DNA of 64,000 nucleotides, from positions 186,001 to 250,000 of the forward strand of contig JAFKKF010000007.1 of NCBI GenBank assembly GCA_017305635.1, in the 5' to 3' direction. The stretch is from Hyphomicrobiales bacterium (GTDB lineage Bacteria > Pseudomonadota > Alphaproteobacteria > Rhizobiales > Kaistiaceae). The notes under the pieces are model-generated. The model was not told where the DNA came from, ran no database searches, and was given only the letters and a program-made list of their open reading frames with translations. Position 1 is the stretch's first letter; each line of letters begins with the position of its first letter. This document shows, one piece after another, positions 55,524-64,000 of this stretch. A program made the position numbers and the translations under genes.

Positions 55524-56378
55524 CTACTTGTTCTTTCCGTAGGCATAGACCTTCTGGGTCTGCTCGCCGAGGCCCTCGATGCCGAGGGTGACGGTTTCGC
55601 CGCCCTTCAGGAACCGCGGCGGCTTCATGCCCATGCCGACGCCCGGGGGGGTGCCGGTGGTGATGACGTCGCCGGGCTGGAGCTGGAAGAACTGGCTGCA
55701 ATAGCTGACCAGGTGCGCAACGCCGAAGATCATGGTCCTGGTATTGCCGGTCTGCATGCGCTTGCCGTTGACGTCGAGGAACATGTCGAGGTCCTGGACG
55801 TCCTTGACCTCGTCCGGCGTCACCAGCCAGGGGCCGAGCGGGCCGAAGGTCGGGCAGCCCTTGCCCTTGGTCCACTGGCCGCCGCGCTCCTGCTGGAACT
55901 CGCGCTCGGAAACGTCGTGGCAGACGGCGAAGCCGGCGACGTGCTTGAGGGCATCCTTCTCATCGATGTAGGAGCCGGCCTTGCCGATGACGACGGCGAG
56001 CTCGACTTCCCAGTCGGTCTTCTTCGAGCCCTTCGGCACGATCACGTCGTCGTTGGGGCCGCCAAGGCAGCTCGGCGCCTTGTTGAAGATGATCGGCTCC
56101 TTGGGGATCGGCGAGTTGGTCTCCTTGGCGTGGTCGACGTAGTTGAGGCCGATGGCGATGAAGTTGCCGACGCTCTTCACCGGCGAGCCGATGCGCGGCT
56201 TGCCCTTGACCTTCGGCAGGTCGGCGAGCTTGGCCTTCCTGGCCTTGGCTATGGCACCGGCGGCGAGCGTCTCGGCGGTGATGTCGGGGATCACGCCGGA
56301 GAGGTCGCGGATGTTGCCCTCCTTGTCGAGGATGCCGGGCTTCTCGCGGCCCTTCGGTCCATAGCGCAGCAGTTTCAT
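55524..56378 (-). CDS. Fumarylacetoacetate hydrolase family protein
   Basis: A 284-residue FAH-fold hydrolase or lyase. IGLNYVDHAKETN near 76-88 and DWEVELAVVIGKAGSYI near 121-137 carry metal ligands; QTGNTRTMIFGVAHLVSY and TTGTPPGVGMG complete the fold. Members cleave acylpyruvates or act on 2,4-diketo-3-deoxy sugar acids and ureidoglycolate-type substrates. The SDR gene starts the same operon 36 bases upstream, which suggests oxidation then C-C cleavage of a sugar acid. Confidence 0.9.
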   Translation of the reverse strand: MKLLRYGPKGREKPGILDKEGNIRDLSGVIPDITAETLAAGAIAKARKAKLADLPKVKGKPRIGSPVKSVGNFIAIGLNYVDHAKETNSPIPKEPIIFNKAPSCLGGPNDDVIVPKGSKKTDWEVELAVVIGKAGSYIDEKDALKHVAGFAVCHDVSEREFQQERGGQWTKGKGCPTFGPLGPWLVTPDEVKDVQDLDMFLDVNGKRMQTGNTRTMIFGVAHLVSYCSQFFQLQPGDVITTGTPPGVGMGMKPPRFLKGGETVTLGIEGLGEQTQKVYAYGKNK

Positions 56379-56414
56379 AGACGTGTTCTCCTTGGGGAAC
56401 GGTTGTCGGGAATG

Positions 56415-57194
56415 TCAGAAGGCGCGGGGCAGGAGGCCGCCGTCGAGGAGGATATTCTGGCCGGTGATATAGCCTGCCTGGACCGAGCATAGGAAGGCGC
56501 AAACCTCGCCGAATTCCTGCGAGGTGCCGAAGCGCCGGGCGGGGATGGCTGCCTTTTCCTGCGCGATGACGGCGTCGAGCGGCTTGCCGCTCTTCTCGGC
56601 ATTGCGCTTGTGGCCGCCCATCAGGCGCTCGGTCTCGAACTTGCCGGGGAGGAGGTTGTTGATGGTGATCCCGTCGCCCGCCACCTGGCGCGAGACGCCG
56701 GCAAGGAAGGCGCTGAGGCCGGCGCGGGCGCCCGAGGAAAGGTCGAGGCCGGAGATCGGCGCCAGCACGGAGGAGGAGGTGATGTTGACGATGCGGCCGA
56801 ATTTCCGCGCGCGCATGCCGTCGATGACCGCGCGGATCAGCTCGATCGGCGTCACCATGTTCTGCGTGACGCCGTCGAGGATCGCCTTGCGGTCGAGCTC
56901 GACATAGTCGCGACGCGGCGGGCCGCCATTGTTGTTGACCAGGATATCGACCTCGGCCCAGGCGCCGACCAGCTTCTTCTGGACTTCCGGATCGCTCACG
57001 TCGCCGAGGATGGGCGTCACCTCGACCTTGTGCTGGCGGGCGAGATTGGCGGCGAGCTCATAGAGCAGGTCGCGGTCGCGTCCGTTGATGACGAGGTGGC
57101 AGCCCTCCGCGGCGAGCGCCTCGGCGCAGCCGCGGCCAAGGCCGCGAGTCGACGCGCAAACGATCGCGCGCTTGCCGGCGATGCCCAGATCCAT
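56415..57194 (-). CDS. Short-chain dehydrogenase/reductase with altered catalytic residues
   Basis: A 259-residue SDR: nucleotide-binding ASTRGLGRGCAEALAAEG near 13-30, the NNNGGPP motif near 87-93 and the C-terminal TGQNILLDGGLLPRAF. Where classical SDRs have YxxxK this one reads LDLSSGARAGLSAFL, so the tyrosine and lysine appear replaced by Ser and Arg; the catalytic serine region TSSSVLAP is kept. It belongs to a subgroup of such SDRs or has an unusual mechanism. Start supported by GGAGG 7 bases before the ATG. First gene of the pair with the FAH-family protein. Confidence 0.87.
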   Translation of the reverse strand: MDLGIAGKRAIVCASTRGLGRGCAEALAAEGCHLVINGRDRDLLYELAANLARQHKVEVTPILGDVSDPEVQKKLVGAWAEVDILVNNNGGPPRRDYVELDRKAILDGVTQNMVTPIELIRAVIDGMRARKFGRIVNITSSSVLAPISGLDLSSGARAGLSAFLAGVSRQVAGDGITINNLLPGKFETERLMGGHKRNAEKSGKPLDAVIAQEKAAIPARRFGTSQEFGEVCAFLCSVQAGYITGQNILLDGGLLPRAF

Positions 57195-57432
57195 CTTGTC
57201 GCCTCCCGTGTCGGACATCGGACTATCCCTATCGAGCGGCGCGCTCAAGGCCGTTGCCGGCGTCAAGGAGTTTTTTCCCGCTCCGGAACTGGCATCGCAG
57301 CGGCAAGTGGCTTAGCCTGTCGCCATCGGCTCCGCTCACGGGGCGGGGGAGCCGATTCGGCCCTCGGGCCAAGTGCTTTTTGAATCAGATGGATGCGTCC
57401 GATTTTTCGGGGTAGCTGGGGCCTTTCTGTCA

Positions 57433-58245
57433 ATGAGTGACCGCCCGTCCGTGCGGCATTTCCGCACGTTGTTCCTCTCCGACTTCCACCTCGGCTGCCG
57501 CGCCTCGCGGGCCGACCTTATTCTCGACTTCCTCCGACATCACGACGCCGACACCTATTATCTCGTCGGCGACATCGTCGATGGCTGGCGGCTGAAGCGC
57601 CACTGGTACTGGCCGGCGCAGCACGACGAGGTCGTGCGCACGCTGCTGCGCAAGGCCCGGCTCGGAAAGCAGGTCGTCTACCTTCCCGGAAATCACGACG
57701 AATTCCTGCGCGAGTTCGTCGGCAGCTCCTTCGGCGGCATCGAGGTGCGCGACCGGCTGATCCACGAGACCGCCGACGGCCAGCGCCTCCTCGTCATGCA
57801 TGGCGACGAGTTCGACATCGTCGCCCGCCGCGCGCCCTGGCTGACGCCGATCGGGCATGGCTTCGCCTATGCGACGCTGAAGGTGAAGCGCCTGCTCGAA
57901 CGGCTGCGCATCGGGCTCGGGCTGCCTTATTCGACCTTTTCGTGCTGGGCGAAGAGCAAGGCCAAGCTCGCGGTGAATTTCGTCGCGGATTTCGAGAAGG
58001 AACTGGTCGGCGAGGCGCGCCGCGTGGGGGTCGACGGGGTCGTATGCGGCCACATCCATCACGCCCGCATCATCGACCTTCCCGACGTGCGCTACATCAA
58101 TACCGGCGACTGGGTCGAGAACTGCACGGCTGTCGCCGAGAATCACGACGGCACGATCGAGATGATCACCTGGCCGCTGGTCCGCGCCGCGCCCGCCCCG
58201 GCGGCCGAGGAGGCGGAGGACTGGGTTGTCCAGCCCGCCGAATAG
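57433..58245 (+). CDS. Metallophosphoesterase, UDP-2,3-diacylglucosamine diphosphatase-like
   Basis: A 270-residue calcineurin-like phosphoesterase. The metal motifs are complete: SDFHLG near 16-21, GDIVDGW near 47-53, GNHDE near 84-88, HGDEFD and GHIHHA. The set resembles LpxH/LpxG-like lipid A enzymes, and its YrfG-like YLVGDIVDGWRLKRHWYWP segment is common in rhizobial proteins of unproven activity. Start at MSDRPSV; the frame extension upstream is not supported. The serine/threonine dehydratase-like gene overlaps its end by 20 bases. Confidence 0.85.
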   Translation: MSDRPSVRHFRTLFLSDFHLGCRASRADLILDFLRHHDADTYYLVGDIVDGWRLKRHWYWPAQHDEVVRTLLRKARLGKQVVYLPGNHDEFLREFVGSSFGGIEVRDRLIHETADGQRLLVMHGDEFDIVARRAPWLTPIGHGFAYATLKVKRLLERLRIGLGLPYSTFSCWAKSKAKLAVNFVADFEKELVGEARRVGVDGVVCGHIHHARIIDLPDVRYINTGDWVENCTAVAENHDGTIEMITWPLVRAAPAPAAEEAEDWVVQPAE

Positions 58246-59233
58246 CGGCCCGCCCGACGTTGCGGACATAAGGCGCGCCGCGGAACGGATCGCCGGCGAG
58301 GCGGTGGTCACGCCGCTGGTTTCGAGCCCGGCGCTGGACGCGAGGCTCGAGGGCCGCATCTTCCTGAAATGCGAGAACCTGCAGCGCACCGGAACCTTCA
58401 AGTTCCGCGGCGCCTACAATGCACTCGCCTCGCTGACGCCGGAGGAGCGAAACCGGGGCGTGGTCGCGGTCTCGTCGGGGAACCATGCCCAGGGCGTCGC
58501 CGAGGCGGCGCGGATATTCGGCGTGCCGGCGACGATCGTCATGCCCGCCGATGCGCCGGCGGTGAAGCGGGCGGGCGTGCTCGCCAGCGGCGCGCGGCTG
58601 ATCGAATATGACCGGGCGAGCGAGGACCGCGAGGTGGTCGCCGCGGCCGTGGTCGAACGGGAGGGCGGCGCCTTCGTCCATCCCTACAACGATGCCGCGG
58701 TGATCGCCGGGCAGGGCACGATCGGGCTCGAGATCGCGGCGACGCTGAAGGCCGGCGGGATCGTGCCCGACGCGGTGCTCGCGCCCTGCGGCGGCGGCGG
58801 GCTCACCGGCGGGCTCGGAACCGCGATCAAGGCCGAGGTGCCGTCGGCGGATTTCCACATCGTCGAGCCGGCGGGTTTCGACGAATATGGCCGGTCGCTG
58901 CGCGAGGGCCGGATCATCGCCAACGAGCGGACCTCGGGGTCGGTCTGCGATTCGCTGCTCGCCAAGGCGCCGGGCAAGCTCGGCTTCGCGCTCAACCAGG
59001 CGAATGTCACCTCGGCATTGTCGGTGAGCGACGAGGAAGCGCTGGCGGCGGTCGCCTATGCCTTCCGGGTGCTGAAGCTGGTGGTCGAGCCGGGCGGAGC
59101 GGTGGCGCTCGCCGCGCTCCTTGCCGGGCGCGTGCCCGTTGCCGGCAGGACCGTGGTGGCGGTGCTGTCGGGCGGCAATATCGATCCGGCGGTGATGGCG
59201 CGCGCGCTCGCTTCCGCCGGGCCTTCAGGCTAG
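58226..59233 (+). CDS. Serine/threonine dehydratase or racemase-like PLP enzyme
   Basis: A 335-residue fold-type II PLP enzyme. Lys59 in GTFKFRGAYNAL binds the cofactor, SSGNHAQGVAEAA near 89-101 grips the carboxylate, and the phosphate loop is CGGGGLTGGLG near 190-200. No C-terminal ACT domain, so it is like catabolic threonine dehydratase or serine racemase rather than IlvA. The TTG start at 58226 has GGAGGA 5 bases upstream and lies inside the previous gene, indicating coupling. Confidence 0.88.
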   Translation: MSSPPNSGPPDVADIRRAAERIAGEAVVTPLVSSPALDARLEGRIFLKCENLQRTGTFKFRGAYNALASLTPEERNRGVVAVSSGNHAQGVAEAARIFGVPATIVMPADAPAVKRAGVLASGARLIEYDRASEDREVVAAAVVEREGGAFVHPYNDAAVIAGQGTIGLEIAATLKAGGIVPDAVLAPCGGGGLTGGLGTAIKAEVPSADFHIVEPAGFDEYGRSLREGRIIANERTSGSVCDSLLAKAPGKLGFALNQANVTSALSVSDEEALAAVAYAFRVLKLVVEPGGAVALAALLAGRVPVAGRTVVAVLSGGNIDPAVMARALASAGPSG

Positions 59234-59280
59234 GGTGGCTGCCCGCCGGGGCGCCTCGCCGCGGCCATCCGTTCTTCCCC

Positions 59281-60480
59281 ATGAATATCAGCCCGTCCAC
59301 GACTGCGGCGCCGCCGCGCTACGCCTTCCGCATCTGGATCTTCTTCGCCGGATATTTCCTGTTCGGCGGGGTGTCGGTGCCGTTCTATCCGGTCTGGCTG
59401 CAGGCGCAGGGGCTGACCGAGGTCCAGATCGCCAACGTGATCGCGCTGCCGGCGGTGGTGCGCGTATTGCTGACGCCGCTCGCCGGGATCTTCGCCGACC
59501 GGGCGCCCAACCGGCGCTTCGCCGCGATCTGCTTCACGCTGCCGGCGATCTTCGTCTTCCTGCTCGCCTGGCCGCTGCGAGGCTACTGGCCGCTCCTCCT
59601 GATCACCGCCGCCTCGTTCACGCTATGGGGTCTGGCCCTGCCGGTCGGCGAAGCGCTGGCGCTGACCGGCGTACGGCGCTTCGGCCTCGACTACGGGCGG
59701 ATGCGGATCGGCGGGTCGGTCGCCTACATCATTGCCAATCTCGGCAGCGGCGCGCTCCTCGGCATATTTCACGTCGAGGCGCTGTTCTGGTTCCTGATCG
59801 TCGCCATGGGCAGCTCGGCGCTGGTTTCGGCAACGCTTCCGGTGACGCCGAAGGAGGTGCGCGCGCTCGACGATGCCAGCCGCCCGCCGCCGCCGCGCGC
59901 CCGCGAGATCCTCGGCCATCCCGGCTTCTTCGCGCTCGTGATCGCCGGGGGCCTGATCCAGGCGAGCCACGCCATGCTCTACGGCTTCGGCAGCATCCAC
60001 TGGCATGGCCTCGGCTTCTCCGGCCTCGAGATCGGCATCTTCTGGTCGACGGGCGTGGTCTGCGAGATCACGCTCTTCATGGTCTCGACGCGGGCAGTGC
60101 GCATCGCGGGGCCGCTCGGGCTGGTGACGCTCGGCGGCTTCGTTGCGATCCTGCGCTGGGGCCTGTTCGCGACCGATCCGGGCTTTGCCGGCGTCATGGC
60201 GCTGATGGCGCTACACGCCTTCACCTTCGGCGCCACCTATGCCGGCAACCAGCACGCCATTGCCCGCCTCGTGCCGGAGGAGATGACCGCTTCGGCCCAG
60301 GCGATCTACGGCAGCACCAGCGCGATCCTGATGGCGGGAGCCACGGCGCTTGCCGGTCCGCTCTACGAGGCCTTCGGGGCGCATGCATTCCTCGCCATGA
60401 TCGTGCCGGCCGCGATCGGCCTTGCCATCATCGCGGCGCTGGTGCGCTTCAGCCCCAGAGGCCGGGCGCTGCGGGCATGA
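59281..60480 (+). CDS. MFS transporter, HcaT/3-phenylpropionate-like
   Basis: A 399-residue major facilitator with 12 hydrophobic helices; FFAGYFLFGGVSVPFYPVWL near 22-41 and the FADRAPNRRF loop near 80 match the MFS_1-like group that includes HcaT. Substrate unknown; the group often carries aromatic or sugar-like compounds. It ends 32 bases inside the convergent dgcA. Confidence 0.88.
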   Translation: MNISPSTTAAPPRYAFRIWIFFAGYFLFGGVSVPFYPVWLQAQGLTEVQIANVIALPAVVRVLLTPLAGIFADRAPNRRFAAICFTLPAIFVFLLAWPLRGYWPLLLITAASFTLWGLALPVGEALALTGVRRFGLDYGRMRIGGSVAYIIANLGSGALLGIFHVEALFWFLIVAMGSSALVSATLPVTPKEVRALDDASRPPPPRAREILGHPGFFALVIAGGLIQASHAMLYGFGSIHWHGLGFSGLEIGIFWSTGVVCEITLFMVSTRAVRIAGPLGLVTLGGFVAILRWGLFATDPGFAGVMALMALHAFTFGATYAGNQHAIARLVPEEMTASAQAIYGSTSAILMAGATALAGPLYEAFGAHAFLAMIVPAAIGLAIIAALVRFSPRGRALRA

Positions 60481-61432
60481 CGCGGCTGCCGTCATAGACG
60501 AGGCCCGGCTCGCGGTCGCGGGCGAGCAGGAGCGGGCCGTCGAGGTCGACGAAATCGGCATTGCCGGCGAGGAGCAGCGCCGGGGCCATGGAGAGCGAGG
60601 TCGCCACCATGCAGCCGATCATGACCTTGAAGCCGGCCGCCTTGGCGGCGGCGTCGAGGGCAATCGCCTCGGTCAGGCCGCCGGTCTTGTCGAGCTTGAT
60701 GTTGACCGCGTCGTAGAGCCCGCGAAGGCGCGGCAGGTCCGCCGTGACATGGACGCTCTCGTCGGCGCATACCGGGACGGGCCGGGCGAGATCGGCGAGG
60801 GCGCCGTCCTGGTCCGCCGGCAGGGGCTGCTCGATCAGCTCGACGCCGGCGGCGGCCGCGGCGGCCATGTTCCCGGCAAAGGTGTCGGCGGACCAGGCCT
60901 CGTTGGCATCGACGATCAGACGCGAGCGGGGTGCGGCCCGGCGGACGGCGGCGATGCGCGCCGGATCACCGGCGCCGCCGAGCTTCACCTTGAGGAGGGG
61001 ACGGTGGGCCGCATGTCTGGCGGCCTCGGCCATGGAATCGGGCGTGGCGAGGCTGATCGTATAGGCGGTCTCGACCGGTCGGGGGGCCGGAAGGCCGGCG
61101 AGCTCGGCGACGCTGCGGCCGGTGCGCCGCGCCGCAAGATCCCACAGCGCGCAGTCTATGGCATTGCGGGCGGCGCCGGGCGGCATGGCGGCGCGCAGGC
61201 CTTCCCGGTCGAGGCCCGCGGCGACCGCGCCGGCCATCGCCTCGATCGCGTGGAGAATCTCCGGCACCGATTCGCCATAGCGGGGATAGGGCACGGCCTC
61301 GCCGCGCCCGGAGGCGGCGCCGTCGCCGATCCTGGCGACGACGACCGCGGCCTCGGTCTTGGCGCCGCGGGCAATCGTGAAACTGCCCGCAATCGGCCAT
61401 GTCTCGGCGGCAACAGTCAGCGATTGTATCAT
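60449..61432 (-). CDS. dgcA: Enolase-superfamily racemase/epimerase (DgcA-like)
   Basis: A 327-residue muconate-lactonising-subgroup protein related to Ala-Glu epimerases and to DgcA, the N-acetyl-D-glutamate racemase of alphaproteobacteria. Expected catalytic residues are seen: K-x-K in LLKVKLGGAG near 145, metal ligands in VDANEAW near 173, EQPLP near 200 and ADESVH near 222, and the second lysine in NIKLDKTGGL near 245. The usual partner dgcN is not in this window. Convergent with the MFS gene, overlapping by 32 bases. Confidence 0.85.
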   Translation of the reverse strand: MIQSLTVAAETWPIAGSFTIARGAKTEAAVVVARIGDGAASGRGEAVPYPRYGESVPEILHAIEAMAGAVAAGLDREGLRAAMPPGAARNAIDCALWDLAARRTGRSVAELAGLPAPRPVETAYTISLATPDSMAEAARHAAHRPLLKVKLGGAGDPARIAAVRRAAPRSRLIVDANEAWSADTFAGNMAAAAAAGVELIEQPLPADQDGALADLARPVPVCADESVHVTADLPRLRGLYDAVNIKLDKTGGLTEAIALDAAAKAAGFKVMIGCMVATSLSMAPALLLAGNADFVDLDGPLLLARDREPGLVYDGSRVMPAAPGLWG

Positions 61433-61542
61433 CGGGAGAAGGGGGTGTTGCCTTGCCGCGGGTGTGCTTCACGGGCACACTCCCGCGCGACAATAAGGCG
61501 CGTCGGCAACGGCCTCAAGCCGCCGCGGCGCGCGGGAAAGAG

Positions 61543-62685
61543 ATGGATCCGACGACCGTTCCGGACGAGGCATGGCTGGAAGCGGCGACCGTTGGCGGTG
61601 TGACCCGCCTGGCGGCCCATGGCGCATGGACGGTGGACAACCTGTCCACGCTGGAGCGCGAGGCGGTCACGGCCGCGTCGTCGGCGAAGGGTCGGGTGGT
61701 GCTCGATCTCTCCGGCGTCTCGCGCATCGACACGGCAGGCGCCTGGCTGGTGCATCGCCTCTCCACGATGGTCAAGGCCGAGGGACTGGCCTTCGAGGAG
61801 ATCGGCATTTCCGACAATGCGAGGCGCCTGCTGGCGGCGGTCGATTTCACCGGCGACCTGCCGGCTCCGCCGCGCCGCAAGTTCCGCCCGCTCCGGCTTC
61901 TCGAGCTGCTCGGCGAGACGACGGTCAACGGCTGGGCCGATTTCCAGCAGGGGATGGGCATCCTCGGGGGGGTGGTGCGCGGCATATTCCGGGCCATCCT
62001 CAAGCCGTCGCGCTTCCGCTTCACCTCGATCGTCTTCCATGTCGACCGGACGGGCCTGCAGGCCGTGCCGATCATCTTCCTGATGTCGTTCCTGATCGGC
62101 GGCATCGTCGCACAGCAGGGCATATTCCAGCTGAGCTTCTTCGGGGCGACCATCTTCGTGGTCGACCTCGTCGGCATCCTGGTCCTCCGCGAGCTCGGGG
62201 TGCTGCTCACCGCGATCATGCTCGCCGGCCGTTCGGGCAGCGCCTATACGGCCGAGATCGGGTCGATGAAGATGCGCGAGGAGCTCGACGCGCTCACCGT
62301 CATCGGTCTCGACCCGACCGAAGTCCTGATCATGCCGCGGATCATCGCGCTGGTCATCGTGCTGCCTATGCTGACCTTCATTTCGGACATCGCGGCGCTG
62401 ATGGGCGGCGCGCTGGTCTGCTACATCTATGCCGACATGAGCTTCCAGACGTTCATCCTGCAGTTGCGGGACGCGGTAGCCCTGAATACCCTCCTCGTCG
62501 GCATCCTCAAGGCGCCGTTCATGGCGCTGATCATCGGCATCGTGGCGGCCACGGAGGGCCTCGCGGTACAGGGAAGCACGGACTCGCTCGGGCGCAAGAC
62601 CACCTCCTCGGTGGTCAAGGCGATCTTCATGGTGATCGTGGTCGACGGCATTTTCGCCGTATTCTTCGCTGCCATAGCCTACTGA
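61543..62685 (+). CDS. mlaE: MlaE family phospholipid transporter permease with N-terminal STAS domain
   Basis: A 380-residue fused STAS-permease: a STAS domain at about 15-110 (LDLSGVSRIDTAGAWLVHRL) replacing the separate MlaB of E. coli, then a six-helix MlaE domain with SGSAYTAEIGSMKMREELDAL near 246-266, the coupling helix. It moves phospholipids between the outer and inner membranes with MlaF and MlaD. The start at ATG 61543, after GGGAAAGAG, gives family length. mlaF follows after one base. Confidence 0.93.
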   Translation: MDPTTVPDEAWLEAATVGGVTRLAAHGAWTVDNLSTLEREAVTAASSAKGRVVLDLSGVSRIDTAGAWLVHRLSTMVKAEGLAFEEIGISDNARRLLAAVDFTGDLPAPPRRKFRPLRLLELLGETTVNGWADFQQGMGILGGVVRGIFRAILKPSRFRFTSIVFHVDRTGLQAVPIIFLMSFLIGGIVAQQGIFQLSFFGATIFVVDLVGILVLRELGVLLTAIMLAGRSGSAYTAEIGSMKMREELDALTVIGLDPTEVLIMPRIIALVIVLPMLTFISDIAALMGGALVCYIYADMSFQTFILQLRDAVALNTLLVGILKAPFMALIIGIVAATEGLAVQGSTDSLGRKTTSSVVKAIFMVIVVDGIFAVFFAAIAY

Positions 62686-62686
62686 A

Positions 62687-63493
62687 ATGACAGAGATATC
62701 GACCCTCGCCCGGTCTGCCGCGCCGCCCGCCCAGAAGCGGATGGTGGTGCTCAGCGTGAGCGGGCTGACGGCCGGCTTCGGCAACGTCAACGTGTTCGAG
62801 AACCTCGACCTCGACGTCTATGGCGGCGAGATCCTCGGCGTGGTCGGCGCCTCGGGGACGGGCAAGAGCGTGCTGCTGCGCACCATCCTCGGCCTGGTCC
62901 ACAAGCGCGCGGGGCGGATCGAGATCTTCGGGGTCGACCTCGAGGAGGCCGATGCCAGGGAGCGCGAGGCCATCGACCGGCGCCTCGGCGTGCTCTTCCA
63001 GCAGGGAGCGCTGTTCTCCTCCCTCAACGTGCTGCAGAACGTCCAGGTGCCGATGCGCGAATATCTCGACCTGTCGCCGCGGCTGATGGACGAGCTGGCG
63101 CGGCTGAAGCTGGAACTGGTCGGGCTGCCGCAGGACGCGGCGCTGAAATTCCCGTCCGAGCTCTCCGGCGGCATGACCAAGCGCGCCGGCCTCGCCCGCG
63201 CGCTGGCGCTCGACCCGGACATCCTCTTCCTCGACGAGCCGACCTCCGGTCTCGACCCGATCGGCGCGGCCGAGTTCGACACGCTCATCTCGACGCTCAG
63301 GGACACGCTCGGGCTGACCGTCTTCATGGTCACCCACGACCTCGACAGCCTGCACACGATCTGCAACCGCATCGCCGTCCTCGCCGACAAGCACGTGCTC
63401 GTCGAGGGGACGCTGGCGGACATGCTGAAATTCGACCATCCGTGGGTGCAGGCCTATTTCCACGGATCACGGGCACGCGGAATCGGAATATAG
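62687..63493 (+). CDS. mlaF: Phospholipid transport ABC ATPase MlaF
   Basis: A 268-residue ABC ATPase powering the Mla complex. Walker A GASGTGKS near 57-64, signature LSGGMTKRAGLARAL near 157-171, Walker B ILFLDEPTSGLDP near 178-190 and the switch VTHDLDS are all intact. The signature LSGGM, in place of LSGGQ, is common in Mkl/MlaF proteins. It starts one base after mlaE and mlaD follows 7 bases later. Confidence 0.95.
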   Translation: MTEISTLARSAAPPAQKRMVVLSVSGLTAGFGNVNVFENLDLDVYGGEILGVVGASGTGKSVLLRTILGLVHKRAGRIEIFGVDLEEADAREREAIDRRLGVLFQQGALFSSLNVLQNVQVPMREYLDLSPRLMDELARLKLELVGLPQDAALKFPSELSGGMTKRAGLARALALDPDILFLDEPTSGLDPIGAAEFDTLISTLRDTLGLTVFMVTHDLDSLHTICNRIAVLADKHVLVEGTLADMLKFDHPWVQAYFHGSRARGIGI

Positions 63494-63500
63494 GAGCCCC

Positions 63501-64000
63501 ATGGAAACGCGTGCCAACTATGCGGCGATCGGCCTCTTCACGCTCCTCGTGATAGGCCTCGCGCTCGGCTTCATCTACTGGCTGAAGCGGCTGGACGAGA
63601 CCGGCGTGCGCAGGCCGCTCCTCATCGAGTTCCAGGGCACCGTGAGCGGCCTGGAAGCGGGCGGCTACGTCTATTTCAATGGCCTCAAGGTGGGCGAGGT
63701 GTCGAGCCTGCACTTCAATGCCGACAATCCGAACAAGATCACGGTGACGACCTCGGTGCGCGCCGACACGCCGATCAAGACCGATACCTACGTCAAGATC
63801 TCCTCGAGCCTGCTCACCGGCGTCGCCTATATCGAGATGTCGGGCGGCTCGCCGGGCGCGACCAGCGTGTTCACGCTCCAGCCGCCGACGCTGGTGGCGC
63901 AGGCCGGCGGGGGCGACATCATCGCCGCGCTCAACCAGATCGCGATCAAGGTCGACCGCATCGCCGACCGCGTCGACCAGGTGGTGGCCGCGAATCAGGA
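63501..64000 (+). CDS. mlaD: MlaD family MCE-domain protein (3' end outside window)
   Basis: The first 166 residues of an MCE protein: an N-terminal membrane helix (about 8-30) followed by an MCE domain beginning LLIEFQGTVSGLEAGGYVYF near 43-62 and VGEVSSLHF. It anchors in the inner membrane and forms the periplasmic ring that passes phospholipids to the MlaE channel. GGAG precedes the ATG. The gene is cut by the window end. Confidence 0.93.
   Translation, partial: METRANYAAIGLFTLLVIGLALGFIYWLKRLDETGVRRPLLIEFQGTVSGLEAGGYVYFNGLKVGEVSSLHFNADNPNKITVTTSVRADTPIKTDTYVKISSSLLTGVAYIEMSGGSPGATSVFTLQPPTLVAQAGGGDIIAALNQIAIKVDRIADRVDQVVAANQ

Overview
The window is G+C-rich chromosomal DNA packed with genes on both strands, typical of an alphaproteobacterium of the order Hyphomicrobiales (Rhizobiales). 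The reasons are gene content and order: aroQ-accB-accC-aat with a DUF2155 gene, gatC-gatA-yjhX-gatB, EipB-type DUF1849 proteins near RidA, HIT and FemAB-like genes, DgcA, ExoD, DUF2269, TRAP transporters, and several short palindromic repeat families often seen in this order. I cannot name the genus. No rRNA, tRNA, phage, insertion sequence or CRISPR array was seen.

Layout. 1-1664: end of a metal P-type ATPase. 1661-16298: a catabolic block. It holds hyuA-hyuB-dapA1-class II aldolase, uxaA-tautomerase-gntR1, a second dapA-like gene divergent from a TRAP transporter (dctP-dctQ-dctM) with an aldehyde dehydrogenase, and a second gntR. Three near-identical palindromes lie upstream of hyuA, upstream of uxaA and between dapA2 and dctP, with a weaker fourth upstream of gntR2. 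I infer one regulon for uptake and breakdown of an unidentified acidic or amide substrate. 16460-19048: small and envelope genes (proline-rich secreted protein, rnk, DUF488, exoD, DUF3309). 19114-24047: glpD, DUF2155, aat, and the acetyl-CoA carboxylase genes accC-accB with aroQ.

24227-33560: GT87-like membrane protein, DsbA-like oxidoreductase, M48 protease with TPRs, aminotransferase, sulfotransferase-like protein, a HigBA toxin-antitoxin pair, pgi, a 500-bp run of repeats, and rplM-rpsI with a clear terminator. 33811-44245: DUF2269, CoA-binding protein, metY-type O-acetylhomoserine sulfhydrylase with a possibly structured leader, a secreted orphan, DUF2306, HIT protein, a MITE-like inverted repeat, FemAB-like protein, two EipB-like paralogues flanking ridA-ugpQ, and dinB.

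44348-64000: hybrid histidine kinase, gatCA, a small protein, yjhX, gatB, a stand-alone CoxL-type molybdenum hydroxylase subunit, HXXEE membrane protein, DMT exporter, thiD, an FAH-SDR pair, an LpxH-like phosphoesterase, a serine/threonine dehydratase-like enzyme, an MFS transporter, DgcA, and the start of an Mla lipid-transport operon (mlaE-mlaF-mlaD, the last cut by the window end). The least explained parts are the catabolic regulon and the palindromic repeats that sit against or inside genes.
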